From positions 42,510 to 106,509 of the forward strand of contig NZ_POYJ01000016.1 of NCBI RefSeq assembly GCF_002895435.1: a DNA stretch of 64,000 nt, written 5' to 3'. The notes under the pieces are model-generated. The model was given only the letters and a program-made list of their open reading frames with translations, searched no databases and had not been told where the DNA came from. Source of the stretch: Aquimarina sediminis. Lineage in GTDB: Bacteria; Bacteroidota; Bacteroidia; Flavobacteriales; Flavobacteriaceae. Of the stretch, positions 25,836 through 35,101 are shown piece after piece (position 1 is the first letter of the stretch; each line of letters opens with the position of its first letter). Both the position numbers and the translations under genes were made by a program.

Positions 25836-27083
25836 CTATTCTATGAATCCTACTCCTGAAGTATTATTAGTCTGTGAATCAATAAGTATAAATGACCCTG
25901 AAGCTTTATTTTTACTATAAGAATCTATCGCTAAGGGTTTACTTAACTGAATTTCAACTTTCCCTATTTCATTTAAGCTTAGAGTACTTTTTGAGGTATC
26001 CTCTCCAGAAAAATCTGTAGCTACGGTTCCTTTTATACTTTTAACTTTTGCCAAAATCCTACTACTTCCGCTTTGGATAAAGTAATTTGTGCCCGGATTC
26101 AAATCCTTGCTATCCATCCAACACACTGTAGCAGTCAATTGTTTTTCTACTCTAGGTTTTTCTGATGATTTCACGATCATATCTCCTCTACTTACATTTA
26201 CATCATCTTCTAAAGTAATGGTACATGAACTTCCTCTACCCGCAGTTTCAAACTTTTGATCAAAGAAATATATTTCTTTTACTTTTGAAGTCGTTAATGA
26301 AGGTAAAACTGTTACTTCATCCCCTACAGAAAGATCACCTCCGTATAACTTACCCGCATATCCTCTAAAATCGTGAAACTCATCTTTTTTAGGTCTAATT
26401 ACGGTTTGGATAGGGAAACGTACTTGTGCTTTTTCATATACATCACGAGCATCTAATTCTTCTAAATGCTCTAATAAAGTTTGCCCTGTATACCATGGTG
26501 TATTTTCGGACTTTTCAACTACATTATCTCCCTGTAATGCACTTACTGGGATAAAAGTAATATTCTGTTCTTTATAGTCACTCTTTTTAATCAAAGTTTC
26601 AAAATCAGCTTTGATAGCTTCATACTTTTCTTGAGAGAAGTCTACTAAATCCATTTTATTCACAGCAACAATCACATCTTTAATTCTCAATAGATTATTG
26701 ATAAAGAAATGACGGTATGTTTGTTCTATCACACCTTTACGGGCATCTACCAAAATGATAGAAGCCTGAGAAGTTGACGCTCCGGTAACCATATTTCTGG
26801 TATACTCTATATGACCAGGAGTGTCAGCAATGATATAACTTTTGGTTTTTGTAGAAAAATAAATGTGCGCTACATCAATTGTGATTCCTTGTTCACGCTC
26901 TGCAACTAATCCATCTGTTGCTAAAGAAAAATCAAGATAATCAAATCCATTAGCTTTACTTCTGGTTTCGATTGCTTCTAACTTATCTGTTGTTAATGAT
27001 TTTGTATCATATAGGATACGACCTATCAGGGTACTTTTTCCATCATCTACACTTCCTGCGGTTGCTATTTTTAATACGTCCAT
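25836..27083 (-). CDS. cysN: sulfate adenylyltransferase subunit 1 (GTPase)
   Basis: The 415-residue translation-factor-like GTPase has GSVDDGKS at 10-17, DTPGH near 91, and NKMD near 147 followed by the CysN beta domains. It drives ATP sulfurylase (with CysD) to make APS from sulfate. No APS kinase domain is fused at the C-terminus, unlike the bifunctional CysNC or NodQ. It lies 111 bp downstream of cysD. Confidence 0.95.
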   Translation of the reverse strand: MDVLKIATAGSVDDGKSTLIGRILYDTKSLTTDKLEAIETRSKANGFDYLDFSLATDGLVAEREQGITIDVAHIYFSTKTKSYIIADTPGHIEYTRNMVTGASTSQASIILVDARKGVIEQTYRHFFINNLLRIKDVIVAVNKMDLVDFSQEKYEAIKADFETLIKKSDYKEQNITFIPVSALQGDNVVEKSENTPWYTGQTLLEHLEELDARDVYEKAQVRFPIQTVIRPKKDEFHDFRGYAGKLYGGDLSVGDEVTVLPSLTTSKVKEIYFFDQKFETAGRGSSCTITLEDDVNVSRGDMIVKSSEKPRVEKQLTATVCWMDSKDLNPGTNYFIQSGSSRILAKVKSIKGTVATDFSGEDTSKSTLSLNEIGKVEIQLSKPLAIDSYSKNKASGSFILIDSQTNNTSGVGFIE

Positions 27084-27194
27084 CGTTCCTTTTATTACTT
27101 TTCCCTTATAACTGGGAGTGATTTTTTGTTTTTTTTGTTCTACCTTTTACAAGATATATATCTTTCTTATCGCGAAGTTATTTCTTCTTTTTAT

Positions 27195-28154
27195 TTAGAA
27201 ATACCCTTGTTGCTTTCGTTTTTCCATTGCCGCTTCAGATCGTTTATCATCTATACGAGCTCCTCGTTCCGAAATTGTAGATTCTCTTATCTCTGCCACC
27301 ACTTTGTCAATTGTTATTGCATCAGAAAGTACGGCTGCTGTACATGACATATCTCCGACCGTACGAAAACGTACTAATCGCTCTTCTACTACTTCATCAT
27401 CTTCTCTATATACCACACCATCTTCTGCAGACCAAATCATCCCATCTCTAACAAATGTTTTTCGGGTATGCGCAAAATATATCGAAGGAATTTCGATTCC
27501 TTCTTTCTGAATATAACTCCATACATCAAGTTCTGTCCAGTTACTTATTGGGAACACTCGCACATTTTGTCCAAGATCAATTTTCCCATTAAGGTGATCA
27601 AACAACTCAGGGCGTTGATTTTTTTCATCCCATTGACCAAAATCATCTCTTACTGAAAATATACGCTCTTTGGCTCTTGCTTTTTCTTCATCCCTACGGG
27701 CTCCACCTATTGCAGCATCAAATTTAAATTCTTCTAAAGCATCCAAAAGTGTAGTTGTTTGCAAACTATTACGGCTTGCATACTTTCCTTTTTCTTCTAC
27801 TACTTTACCTTGATCTATAGAATCCTGAACATTTCTAACAATAAGTTCTACTCCTAATTCTTCAACCAATCTATCTCTAAATTCTATCGTCTCAGGAAAA
27901 TTATGTCCTGTATCAATATGTAATAAAGGGAATGGGATTTTTCCTGGGTAAAATGCTTTTTGCGCCAATCGCACCAATGTGATAGAATCTTTTCCTCCAG
28001 AAAAAAGTAGTACTGGCTTTTCAAACTGAGCTGCTACTTCTCTAAAAATATAAATTGCTTCACTCTCTAATGGATTTACATTAAGAGTTGATGTACCTGC
28101 CAAATTACCTACTGATCCTTCCAATTGTTCTATTTTTTTTTCTAGTATTTCCAT
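27195..28154 (-). CDS. cysD: sulfate adenylyltransferase subunit 2
   Basis: This 319-residue PP-loop ATP pyrophosphatase has SGGKDS at 53-58 and the conserved GGARRDEEKARAKER segment. With CysN it adenylates sulfate to adenosine 5'-phosphosulfate. It lies 19 bp after cysH in the operon. Confidence 0.95.
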   Translation of the reverse strand: MEILEKKIEQLEGSVGNLAGTSTLNVNPLESEAIYIFREVAAQFEKPVLLFSGGKDSITLVRLAQKAFYPGKIPFPLLHIDTGHNFPETIEFRDRLVEELGVELIVRNVQDSIDQGKVVEEKGKYASRNSLQTTTLLDALEEFKFDAAIGGARRDEEKARAKERIFSVRDDFGQWDEKNQRPELFDHLNGKIDLGQNVRVFPISNWTELDVWSYIQKEGIEIPSIYFAHTRKTFVRDGMIWSAEDGVVYREDDEVVEERLVRFRTVGDMSCTAAVLSDAITIDKVVAEIRESTISERGARIDDKRSEAAMEKRKQQGYF

Positions 28155-28173
28155 GCTTCGTTTTCGTAATTAA

Positions 28174-28800
28174 TTAGTTAGTATGCAACCCACACTCTCT
28201 ATTCTCTAACACCTTAGTAGGATCAAAATATTTAAATTCATTTGGTAATTTATTCTCCTCTAAATACACATCCAATTCTTCATCTGTGTAATAATAAAAA
28301 GGACTTACTTTTAATACTCCATCTTTCCCCATACTTAAAATATCCAATGAATCTCTTAAAGCAGTTTGTCCTTTTCTCAGATTGGTAAACCAAACATCGG
28401 GCTTAAAGTCAGCCATTGCTCTTTTAAAAGGTTCTAACTTTACTTGTTCTGTAAATGTTTTATGTTTTGGATCATCAATATCAGGAATTCCCAACACTAC
28501 ATCTCTATGAGCTGTAGTTTGTTTTGGAACATATAGCTTAACATTAAGATGTAACAATTCTATCACCTCTTCTGCATGTCTATATGTGTTTGGAGTATTA
28601 TATCCAGAGTCACACCATATCACTGGCATATCCGACAATGCTTTTGAACACACATTTAAAATAGCTGCCTCATAAGGTCTAAAATTTGTCGTCACAACAG
28701 GTTTTTTCGCATTTAAAATTGCCCATTGCACTACTTCTAAAGGAGTTTTTTCCTTTAAAGATTTATTTAATTTTTCTATTTCTTTCTCTGTTATACTCAT
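28174..28800 (-). CDS. cysH: phosphoadenylyl-/adenylyl-sulfate reductase
   Basis: This 208-residue PAPS-reductase-family protein carries the catalytic cysteine C203 in the C-terminal ECGLH motif. The CC...CxxC cysteines that hold the [4Fe-4S] cluster of APS reductases are absent. By that rule it would use PAPS, yet no APS kinase (cysC) is present in this operon or window. It may be a cluster-free APS reductase, or cysC may lie elsewhere. It is about 35 residues shorter than E. coli CysH, mostly at the N-terminus. Confidence 0.9.
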   Translation of the reverse strand: MSITEKEIEKLNKSLKEKTPLEVVQWAILNAKKPVVTTNFRPYEAAILNVCSKALSDMPVIWCDSGYNTPNTYRHAEEVIELLHLNVKLYVPKQTTAHRDVVLGIPDIDDPKHKTFTEQVKLEPFKRAMADFKPDVWFTNLRKGQTALRDSLDILSMGKDGVLKVSPFYYYTDEELDVYLEENKLPNEFKYFDPTKVLENRECGLHTN

Positions 28801-28832
28801 AACTTACAATGCTTCTTTTTCTAGTACAGCAA

Positions 28833-29099
28833 TTATTTCCCCCATTTAATACGATTCCAAATTCTTTCATGAAAGAAATAGAGAATCATTTTTGTTACAA
28901 AATCAATAGATGCAATAGACGTTGCAAGCGCAATTTCGCCTGTTAATAAATAAGACACTATTAATGTATCTAGTGTACCAACCACTCTCCAACTTACTGC
29001 TTTAACAATACTACGTACTGGTTTCTCTGAGGATTTATCATCCTGATACGTTGATTTCTGCGTTGCTACTTTATCTAATATCATTTGATCTACAATCAT
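28833..29099 (-). CDS. DUF2061 membrane protein
   Basis: The 88-residue protein has a DUF2061 core (VKAVSWRVVGTLDT, then a hydrophobic stretch, then KMILYFFHERIWNRI) with one or two transmembrane segments. It is the first gene of the sulfate-assimilation operon, 32 bp before cysH. DUF2061 genes often accompany cys genes in this phylum; the molecular role is unknown. A sulfate or sulfite transport link is only a suggestion. Confidence 0.85.
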   Translation of the reverse strand: MIVDQMILDKVATQKSTYQDDKSSEKPVRSIVKAVSWRVVGTLDTLIVSYLLTGEIALATSIASIDFVTKMILYFFHERIWNRIKWGK

Positions 29100-29422
29100 T
29101 TTTTTACTAAATTCTATTACCCTATCGGATTAGTAGATTATAAAACAAATGTATGTATAATATTTTGGTTACAGTGTAAAATCCGAAAAACTTCTTACTT
29201 TAAACAGCAAGAATTATGATATCTTTAATAAAAACCCTAGTAACTTAGTAGATTATTAAGACATTCTTATAATCGTTAAAAAGTTCATTACAGAAAATAT
29301 ATTAAATTCTTATTAATTACCCTTAAAAATTGTATAAAAAGAGGTTCTAAACGCAAAAATGGCAATATGAAAACTTATATCCCGTTGATTAATGGAGTAT
29401 TAACCCAAAATACATAATCAAA
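29100..29422. other. divergent intergenic region between the sulfate operon and a lipoprotein gene
   Basis: A 323-bp AT-rich region without a gene. The - strand carries a TACATTTG (-7 type) box at 29146-29153. No riboswitch, leader peptide with cysteine codons or operator dyad was recognised. Confidence 0.5.
29146..29153 (-). promoter_or_regulatory. candidate -7 promoter box for the sulfate-assimilation operon
   Basis: TACATTTG on the - strand matches TAnnTTTG and would start transcription about 40 nt before the DUF2061 ATG at 29099. No -33 TTG at the expected distance. Confidence 0.4.
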
Positions 29423-29965
29423 ATGAAAAAAATTGCAATGCTTTTATTTTTAGCAAGTACTTCTATGTTTTTGTCATGTAATAGTGATGACGACTCCCCT
29501 ATTCAAATTGATCAATCCTTAATTCCGGGCGAATGGTGCTTAACAGAAATCAAATCTGAAAACGGAAAAGTTTCTGCGACAATTGAAAACATCCCAGTAA
29601 AGGGCGATTATTCTCTATCAGGAAAGGACTATACAGCCAAAGTAACGTTTACCGAAGCATCAGATCCAGATCTACCCAATACCTTTGTTAGCTCTGGTGG
29701 TTTTACTCTAGTAGCTACTATTAAGATACCAACTCAATCTATTGATCATGAAGAAATAGTTCCTGATTTTATAGGTTCTGGTGAGTGGAAAGTAGAAGGT
29801 TCTAAACTAATAACCACTGTTGGCGGCAAAGAAGAATCTTTTGAAATAACAGTATTAAACTCTCAAACATTAAGTCTTAAAAAAGATATTGATGAGACTG
29901 TAGAGCAAGAAGGTATCACATTTAATGTATCCGGAAGTCAAATTTTTACTTTGACAAAAAAGTAA
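29423..29965 (+). CDS. lipocalin-like lipoprotein
   Basis: The 180-residue protein has a lipobox signal peptide (MFLSCNSDDDS, Cys at residue 19) followed by an acidic linker and a beta-rich domain starting IPGEWCLTEIKSENG. This is the W-x-L opening found in flavobacterial lipocalin-like (DUF4923/lipocalin_4-type) lipoproteins. It has its own start and a strong bidirectional terminator after it. No function can be assigned; surface or periplasmic location is likely. Confidence 0.7.
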   Translation: MKKIAMLLFLASTSMFLSCNSDDDSPIQIDQSLIPGEWCLTEIKSENGKVSATIENIPVKGDYSLSGKDYTAKVTFTEASDPDLPNTFVSSGGFTLVATIKIPTQSIDHEEIVPDFIGSGEWKVEGSKLITTVGGKEESFEITVLNSQTLSLKKDIDETVEQEGITFNVSGSQIFTLTKK

Positions 29966-29984
29966 ACACTTTGTGATTCCTCAC

Positions 29985-30025
29985 AACAATAAAAAAGCTG
30001 AGAAATTTCTCAGCTTTTTATTGTT
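29985..30025. terminator. bidirectional terminator
   Basis: AAAAAGCTGAGAAATTTCTCAGCTTTTT forms a perfect stem with A-run and T-run on both sides. It ends the + strand lipoprotein gene and, from the other side, the metZ operon whose last stop codon is at 30027. Confidence 0.93.
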
Positions 30026-30026
30026 A

Positions 30027-31205
30027 TCATATTTGTTCTAAAGCATATTGTATATCTTTAATAATATCATCGATATGCTCCAATCCCACAGAACAACGCA
30101 CCATACCATCTGTTATACCTACCACCAACTTATCTTCTTCTGCTAGTTTGCTATGAGTTGTTGATGCCGGATGAGTAACTATTGTTCTTGTATCTCCCAG
30201 ATTAGCTGACAAAGAGCACATTTGAACACTATCAAAAAATGTTTTCCCTCCTTGCACTCCTCCTTTTACTTCAAAAGCAACTATATTTCCTCCAAGTTTC
30301 ATTTGTCTCTTAGCCACTTCGTACTGAGGGTGAGACTTAAGAAATGGATATTTCACCCAATTAACTTTAGGATGTGCTTCTAAAAACTCAGCTAGCTTTA
30401 AGGCATTCTCACAATGGCGATCTACACGAACTGCTAAAGTCTCTAAGCTTTTAGACAACACCCATGCATTAAAAGGCGAGAGTGATGGACCTGTATTTCT
30501 AGAAAAAAGATAAATCTCTCTTATCAGCTCTTTTTTACCTACAGTCACTCCTCCTAGAACCCTTCCTTGACCATCAATTAGTTTAGTTGCAGAATGAATT
30601 ACCAGATCCGCTCCAAATCTAATTGGTTTTTGTAAATAAGGCGTTGCGAAGCAATTATCTATAATCAAGAGTAGATTGTGTTTTTTTGCGATCTCCCCTA
30701 GCCATTCCAAATCTAGCACATCTACTCCCGGATTTGTAGGAGATTCTGCATATATGATTTTTGTATTAGACTGAATCAGGCTTTCAACTTTATCTACCTC
30801 ATCAACTCTAAAGTAACTTGTTTCTATATTCCATTTAGGAAAGTACTTAGTAAACAAGGTGTGTGTAGACCCAAATACAGATCTTGCAGAAACAATGTGA
30901 TCTCCAGAATCTAATAGTGCAGCAAAAGTAGAGAATACCGCTGCCATACCTGTTGCAAATGCATACCCCTCTTCTGCCTCTTCTAGCTTACAAATCTTAT
31001 CTACAAACTCTGTTGTATTAGGATTACTAAAGCGGCTATATAGATTTCGTTCTTTTTCTTCAGCAAATGCTGCTCTCATCTCTTCAGAATCTTCAAAAAC
31101 AAATCCTGAAGTCAGATACATTGGGGTAGAATGCTCTAAAAACTGTGTCTTCTCGGTTTGCGTTCTTACCGCTTGTGTTTCAAAATTTAGGCTTTTCAGA
31201 CTCAT
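30027..31205 (-). CDS. metZ: O-succinylhomoserine sulfhydrylase family enzyme
   Basis: This 392-residue Cys/Met-metabolism PLP enzyme has PLP lysine K208 in HSATKLIDGQG and YSRFSNPNT near residue 56. Sequence signatures resemble MetZ, which makes homocysteine from activated homoserine and sulfide. Since the operon also encodes MetX and MetY, the substrate here may be O-acetylhomoserine, or the enzyme may overlap with MetY. It is the last gene of the SAM-I controlled operon and overlaps the osmC-like gene by 4 bp. Confidence 0.87.
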   Translation of the reverse strand: MSLKSLNFETQAVRTQTEKTQFLEHSTPMYLTSGFVFEDSEEMRAAFAEEKERNLYSRFSNPNTTEFVDKICKLEEAEEGYAFATGMAAVFSTFAALLDSGDHIVSARSVFGSTHTLFTKYFPKWNIETSYFRVDEVDKVESLIQSNTKIIYAESPTNPGVDVLDLEWLGEIAKKHNLLLIIDNCFATPYLQKPIRFGADLVIHSATKLIDGQGRVLGGVTVGKKELIREIYLFSRNTGPSLSPFNAWVLSKSLETLAVRVDRHCENALKLAEFLEAHPKVNWVKYPFLKSHPQYEVAKRQMKLGGNIVAFEVKGGVQGGKTFFDSVQMCSLSANLGDTRTIVTHPASTTHSKLAEEDKLVVGITDGMVRCSVGLEHIDDIIKDIQYALEQI

Positions 31206-31627
31206 ATTTCTTTATTATTAACCACCACCTTGTATTCTATCGTGGCTGTTGGCTCTAGGGTTTTAGATACTGAACAATATTTATCAAATGATAATTCTGC
31301 CGCTCTTTTGGCTTTTTCTGGAGCAATATCTCCTTCGAGATATACGGTAACTGTAATATTTTTGAAAGGTTTAGCCCCATCTATCTCTTCTCGGGCGCCA
31401 TCGACTTCTGCTCTATAGTCGGTAATTTCTTGTCGTTGTTTTTTTAAGATAGAAATAACATCAATAGCACTGCACCCCGCTACTCCCATCAACACATACT
31501 CCATTGGGCTAGGAGCTAAATCATGCCCTCCTACCTGAGCCGTACTATCTATATGGGTCACATGACCTCTTTCGTTTTTTAATTCGAAATGATAATCATT
31601 GTCTATTCTTTTGAGTTGTATTTTCAT
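31202..31627 (-). CDS. OsmC family protein
   Basis: The 141-residue OsmC/Ohr-fold protein has two conserved cysteines (GVAGCSAID near 53 and DKYCSVS near 117), as in thiol-dependent peroxide reductases. It is embedded in the methionine operon and overlaps metZ by 4 bp. A role with sulfide, persulfide or peroxide detoxification during sulfhydrylation is plausible from context but not shown by sequence. Confidence 0.88.
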   Translation of the reverse strand: MKIQLKRIDNDYHFELKNERGHVTHIDSTAQVGGHDLAPSPMEYVLMGVAGCSAIDVISILKKQRQEITDYRAEVDGAREEIDGAKPFKNITVTVYLEGDIAPEKAKRAAELSFDKYCSVSKTLEPTATIEYKVVVNNKEI

Positions 31628-31692
31628 TGTGTACTTTATTTATTTTTATCATTTTTAAGATCTTGATTAAAAGAGAACTTCAAGACATTGAA

Positions 31693-34107
31693 CTATCCTT
31701 TTTCTGCCAATCGAAGTATATCACCAAACACTCCTCTTGCTGTTACTGCTGCTCCAGCTCCAGCTCCCTGAATCACTATTGGTTGATCTCCATACGATTC
31801 TGTATAGATTTCGAAGATAGAGTCAGAACCTTTTACTTGTCCCAAAGCACTACTTTGAGGAACAGAAACTAATTTCACATCCAAATTCCCTTTTTCCTGA
31901 GATAAATCTCCCCAAAGATCACCAATATATCTCAATACGTGATCAGGCTTTTGCTCTTCTTTAATTTTTTCATAAACAGAGTCCAATTTTGTTAATTTTC
32001 CTAAAAACTCTTTTGCATCTCCATCCCTTAATTCTTCGGGAATTAGATTATGAATATTGACATCCTCAAATTCATTACTCAAATCTAACTCTCTTGCAAG
32101 AATTAATAATTTTCTTCCAACATCATTCCCACAAAGATCTTCTCGAGGGTCTGGCTCTGTAAACCCACTATCAATTGCCTCTTGTAAAACTTCACTAAAT
32201 TGGCGTTTTTCAACAGAATAAGTATTAAACAAGTAGCTTAAAGAACCAGAAAAAACTCCTTTTATCCTTGTAATATTCTCTCCTGATAAATGTAATAATT
32301 TTATTGTATCAATCAAGGGTAAACCAGCACCCACATTAGTTTCATACAAGTATTGTTTTTGATTTTCTTCGAGTGTGGCTCGCAACCTCTTATAAAACTC
32401 AAAACCTAAGGTGTTTGCAACCTTATTAGAAGACACTAAATCAAAGCCATGTTCTACAAAATGTATATAATTTGATGTAAACTCCTGACTAGCTGTATTA
32501 TCTACAACAATAAGATTTTCTAAATGGTGCTTATCTGCATATTGAATCACCTCATCCATGGTATACGGAATTCCTTTTTCATTGATATCTTGTTCCCAAT
32601 TTTGATCTACTCCATTTTTATCTAAAAGTATTTTTCTGGAATTTGCTACTGCGAAAATATTAAGGTCTATCTTTTTTCGATTTTCAATTTGTTCTGAAGA
32701 TTTTAAGATCTGATCTATCAAGGTTCCTCCTACTAATCCATGACCGAATATAGCAATATTTATCTTTTTAGAAATCTCAAATATTTCACCATGTATTACA
32801 TTCAATGCCCTATGCAGTTGTTCTTTTTTGACCACTAAACTTACATTTTTACCAGTAACCGTATTATTAAACAACAAAGGAACTACTTGATTTTTAATTA
32901 GTGCATTGTAAGGCTTATGAAATGTACTTAAATCCTGACCGATTATAGAAATCACAGATACATTCTCTTCTATTGAAATACCGCTAACATCACGTTTATA
33001 AAAATCGGATTCAAATTCTTGTTCTAAAACGGATTTAGCTTCTTTGGCCTTGTCTGCTTCTACAACAAAACCAATTCCTCGTTCTGATGAGCCTTGAGAA
33101 ATAATACTTACACTGATATTATGATGCGCTAATGCTTTAAAAATCCTGGCATCAACTCCCACTTTACCCAAGAGCCCTCTTCCTTCAAGGTTTATCAATG
33201 CAACATGCTCTAAAACAGATAATGATTTGATTCCTTTCTCACTTGTTTCAGCCGTAATTAGTGTCCCTTTATTTTTATGATCGAACGTATTCAATATTCT
33301 AAGAGGAATGTTTTTTTCTATTAATGGAATAATCGTTTTAGCATGTAAAATATTAGCTCCAAAATAAGCTAGTTCATTAGCTTCGGTAAATGATAGTTTT
33401 TCTATTTTTTTTGCATCTGGCACCAAATCTGGATTGGCTGTATAAATCCCATCTACATGAGTAAAATTTTGCAATTCTTCGGCTTCGAGGTAATTTGCCA
33501 ACAAAGATGCTGTATAATTACTTCCATTCCTTCCCAAAGTGGTGGTTTCGTTTTTAGTATTGGATGCTATAAACCCCGTAACGATATTCACCGTAGCTCC
33601 ATTATGCTTTTTAAAATGATTAACTACATTCTCTTTGGATAGTTTATCTAAGGGCTGAGCATCTCCAAACTGGGCATCCGTAATTATCAGAGCTCTACTA
33701 TCAGTAAAATTAGCTTTGATATTTTTTTCTTGAAGAATCTGGGTGATTAATTTAGCAGAAATAACCTCTCCTTGAGACAATACCTGATCCTTTATTCTCT
33801 TACTATAATCTCCTAAAAGCGAAACGCCTTCAAAAAGTTTATCAAGTGTTTCAAACTCTAAAGAAAAATCAACATTATCAAAATCTGCTATTTGATATTT
33901 CTTAAATGCCTCGAACTCTTCTTTGTAATTTTTACTCTTAACAGCTTTCTCCAAAATATTTTCGAGATCATCAGTAGTATTACCTCTAGCAGAAAGCACT
34001 ACAGTAATATTTTCTCCATTCTTTACTTTATCTTCAATTATATCAATCACGGCGTGAATTCCTTTCCCATTAGCCAATGATTTTCCTCCAAATTTTAAAA
34101 CTTTCAT
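31693..34107 (-). CDS. thrA: bifunctional aspartate kinase / homoserine dehydrogenase
   Basis: The 804-residue fusion has an aspartokinase domain (KFGGKSLANG at 4-13, a variant of KFGGTS), ACT regulatory segments around 310-450, and an NAD(P)-dependent homoserine dehydrogenase domain from about 455 (IFGHGLVGG). It performs the first and third steps from aspartate to homoserine. In an operon with metX and metY and behind a SAM riboswitch it is likely the methionine-dedicated (MetL-like) isozyme. The gene lies 13 bp after metX. Confidence 0.93.
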   Translation of the reverse strand: MKVLKFGGKSLANGKGIHAVIDIIEDKVKNGENITVVLSARGNTTDDLENILEKAVKSKNYKEEFEAFKKYQIADFDNVDFSLEFETLDKLFEGVSLLGDYSKRIKDQVLSQGEVISAKLITQILQEKNIKANFTDSRALIITDAQFGDAQPLDKLSKENVVNHFKKHNGATVNIVTGFIASNTKNETTTLGRNGSNYTASLLANYLEAEELQNFTHVDGIYTANPDLVPDAKKIEKLSFTEANELAYFGANILHAKTIIPLIEKNIPLRILNTFDHKNKGTLITAETSEKGIKSLSVLEHVALINLEGRGLLGKVGVDARIFKALAHHNISVSIISQGSSERGIGFVVEADKAKEAKSVLEQEFESDFYKRDVSGISIEENVSVISIIGQDLSTFHKPYNALIKNQVVPLLFNNTVTGKNVSLVVKKEQLHRALNVIHGEIFEISKKINIAIFGHGLVGGTLIDQILKSSEQIENRKKIDLNIFAVANSRKILLDKNGVDQNWEQDINEKGIPYTMDEVIQYADKHHLENLIVVDNTASQEFTSNYIHFVEHGFDLVSSNKVANTLGFEFYKRLRATLEENQKQYLYETNVGAGLPLIDTIKLLHLSGENITRIKGVFSGSLSYLFNTYSVEKRQFSEVLQEAIDSGFTEPDPREDLCGNDVGRKLLILARELDLSNEFEDVNIHNLIPEELRDGDAKEFLGKLTKLDSVYEKIKEEQKPDHVLRYIGDLWGDLSQEKGNLDVKLVSVPQSSALGQVKGSDSIFEIYTESYGDQPIVIQGAGAGAAVTARGVFGDILRLAEKG

Positions 34108-34120
34108 CTTTTCTTTTTCT

Positions 34121-35083
34121 TTAAAACACTTCTTTTAACAATGTACTCAATTCTTCAAATTCTATTAAAAAAGCATCATGCCCATGTGCAGAATCGATGA
34201 CACCATGGGTAACATTTTGTTTTACTTGTTTCAGTTTTTCGAATGTAATTTCATCTTCTTCTTCCGTGAAAAACATATCTGATCTTACGCTTATGATATG
34301 GATATTGGATTTTATTGATGCTGCTACTTCTTCAAAACTACCCCTCCCTTCTGTAATATCAATATTTGCCAAAATATGATTTAATTCTTTGTAAGCAGGA
34401 AGCTCAAATCTTCCATCTAATTTTTCCCCATGATGTAATAACCAACTTTCTACATTATACATATCTTTATCTTCGTTATAAGAACGATCAAACTTTTGCC
34501 TAAATGATTCTGGAGATCTATAAATCAACATTGCATGTAGTCTTGCATCATGAACAGGGTTACTAGAGTTTAACAAAATCTGCTCCTGCACCAAACAATT
34601 TGCTTTCAACCAATCACTTGATTTCCAATCTGTCGCTACTGGTATCAAATTACTGATTATGCTTGTATTAAGTGCGGCAATTTCCCACGCAATCCCTCCA
34701 CCTACTGAACCACCAATTGCAGCATGTATTTTATGAATCTCTAACAACTTCAATCCTTCTAAAAAAATGGCTGCAATATCTCTTGCCTTAAAAATTTTAT
34801 ATTCTTTAATCAAATTTTCCTCAACTCCATCATATCCATTTCCGGGAACATTAAATGACAATACAGTATATTTATCGGTATCGATACATTTACCTTTCCC
34901 GATTAACCCATTCCACCATCCATTTTCTCCACACACGTTGGAGTTGCCAGTAAGTGCATGATTTACCAACACAACAGGAGCTTGATGAAGCGGTTTGCCA
35001 AAAACTTCGTAGGTAAGAGGTATCTGATCAACAAGCTTACCTTTTACAGTTACAAAATTTGAAATATCTAATTTTTGAAGCAT
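34121..35083 (-). CDS. metX: homoserine O-acetyltransferase
   Basis: The 320-residue alpha/beta hydrolase-fold acyltransferase has a nucleophile Ser in AIGGSVGGGIAWE near residue 132, the oxyanion NHALTGNSNVCG segment near 41, and a C-terminal SAHGHDAFL with catalytic His. It is somewhat shorter than the common 350-380 residues. It makes O-acetylhomoserine from homoserine and acetyl-CoA for the MetY enzyme encoded 18 bp upstream. Confidence 0.9.
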   Translation of the reverse strand: MLQKLDISNFVTVKGKLVDQIPLTYEVFGKPLHQAPVVLVNHALTGNSNVCGENGWWNGLIGKGKCIDTDKYTVLSFNVPGNGYDGVEENLIKEYKIFKARDIAAIFLEGLKLLEIHKIHAAIGGSVGGGIAWEIAALNTSIISNLIPVATDWKSSDWLKANCLVQEQILLNSSNPVHDARLHAMLIYRSPESFRQKFDRSYNEDKDMYNVESWLLHHGEKLDGRFELPAYKELNHILANIDITEGRGSFEEVAASIKSNIHIISVRSDMFFTEEEDEITFEKLKQVKQNVTHGVIDSAHGHDAFLIEFEELSTLLKEVF

Positions 35084-35101
35084 AAAAAAGAGCTGAAATT
35101 T

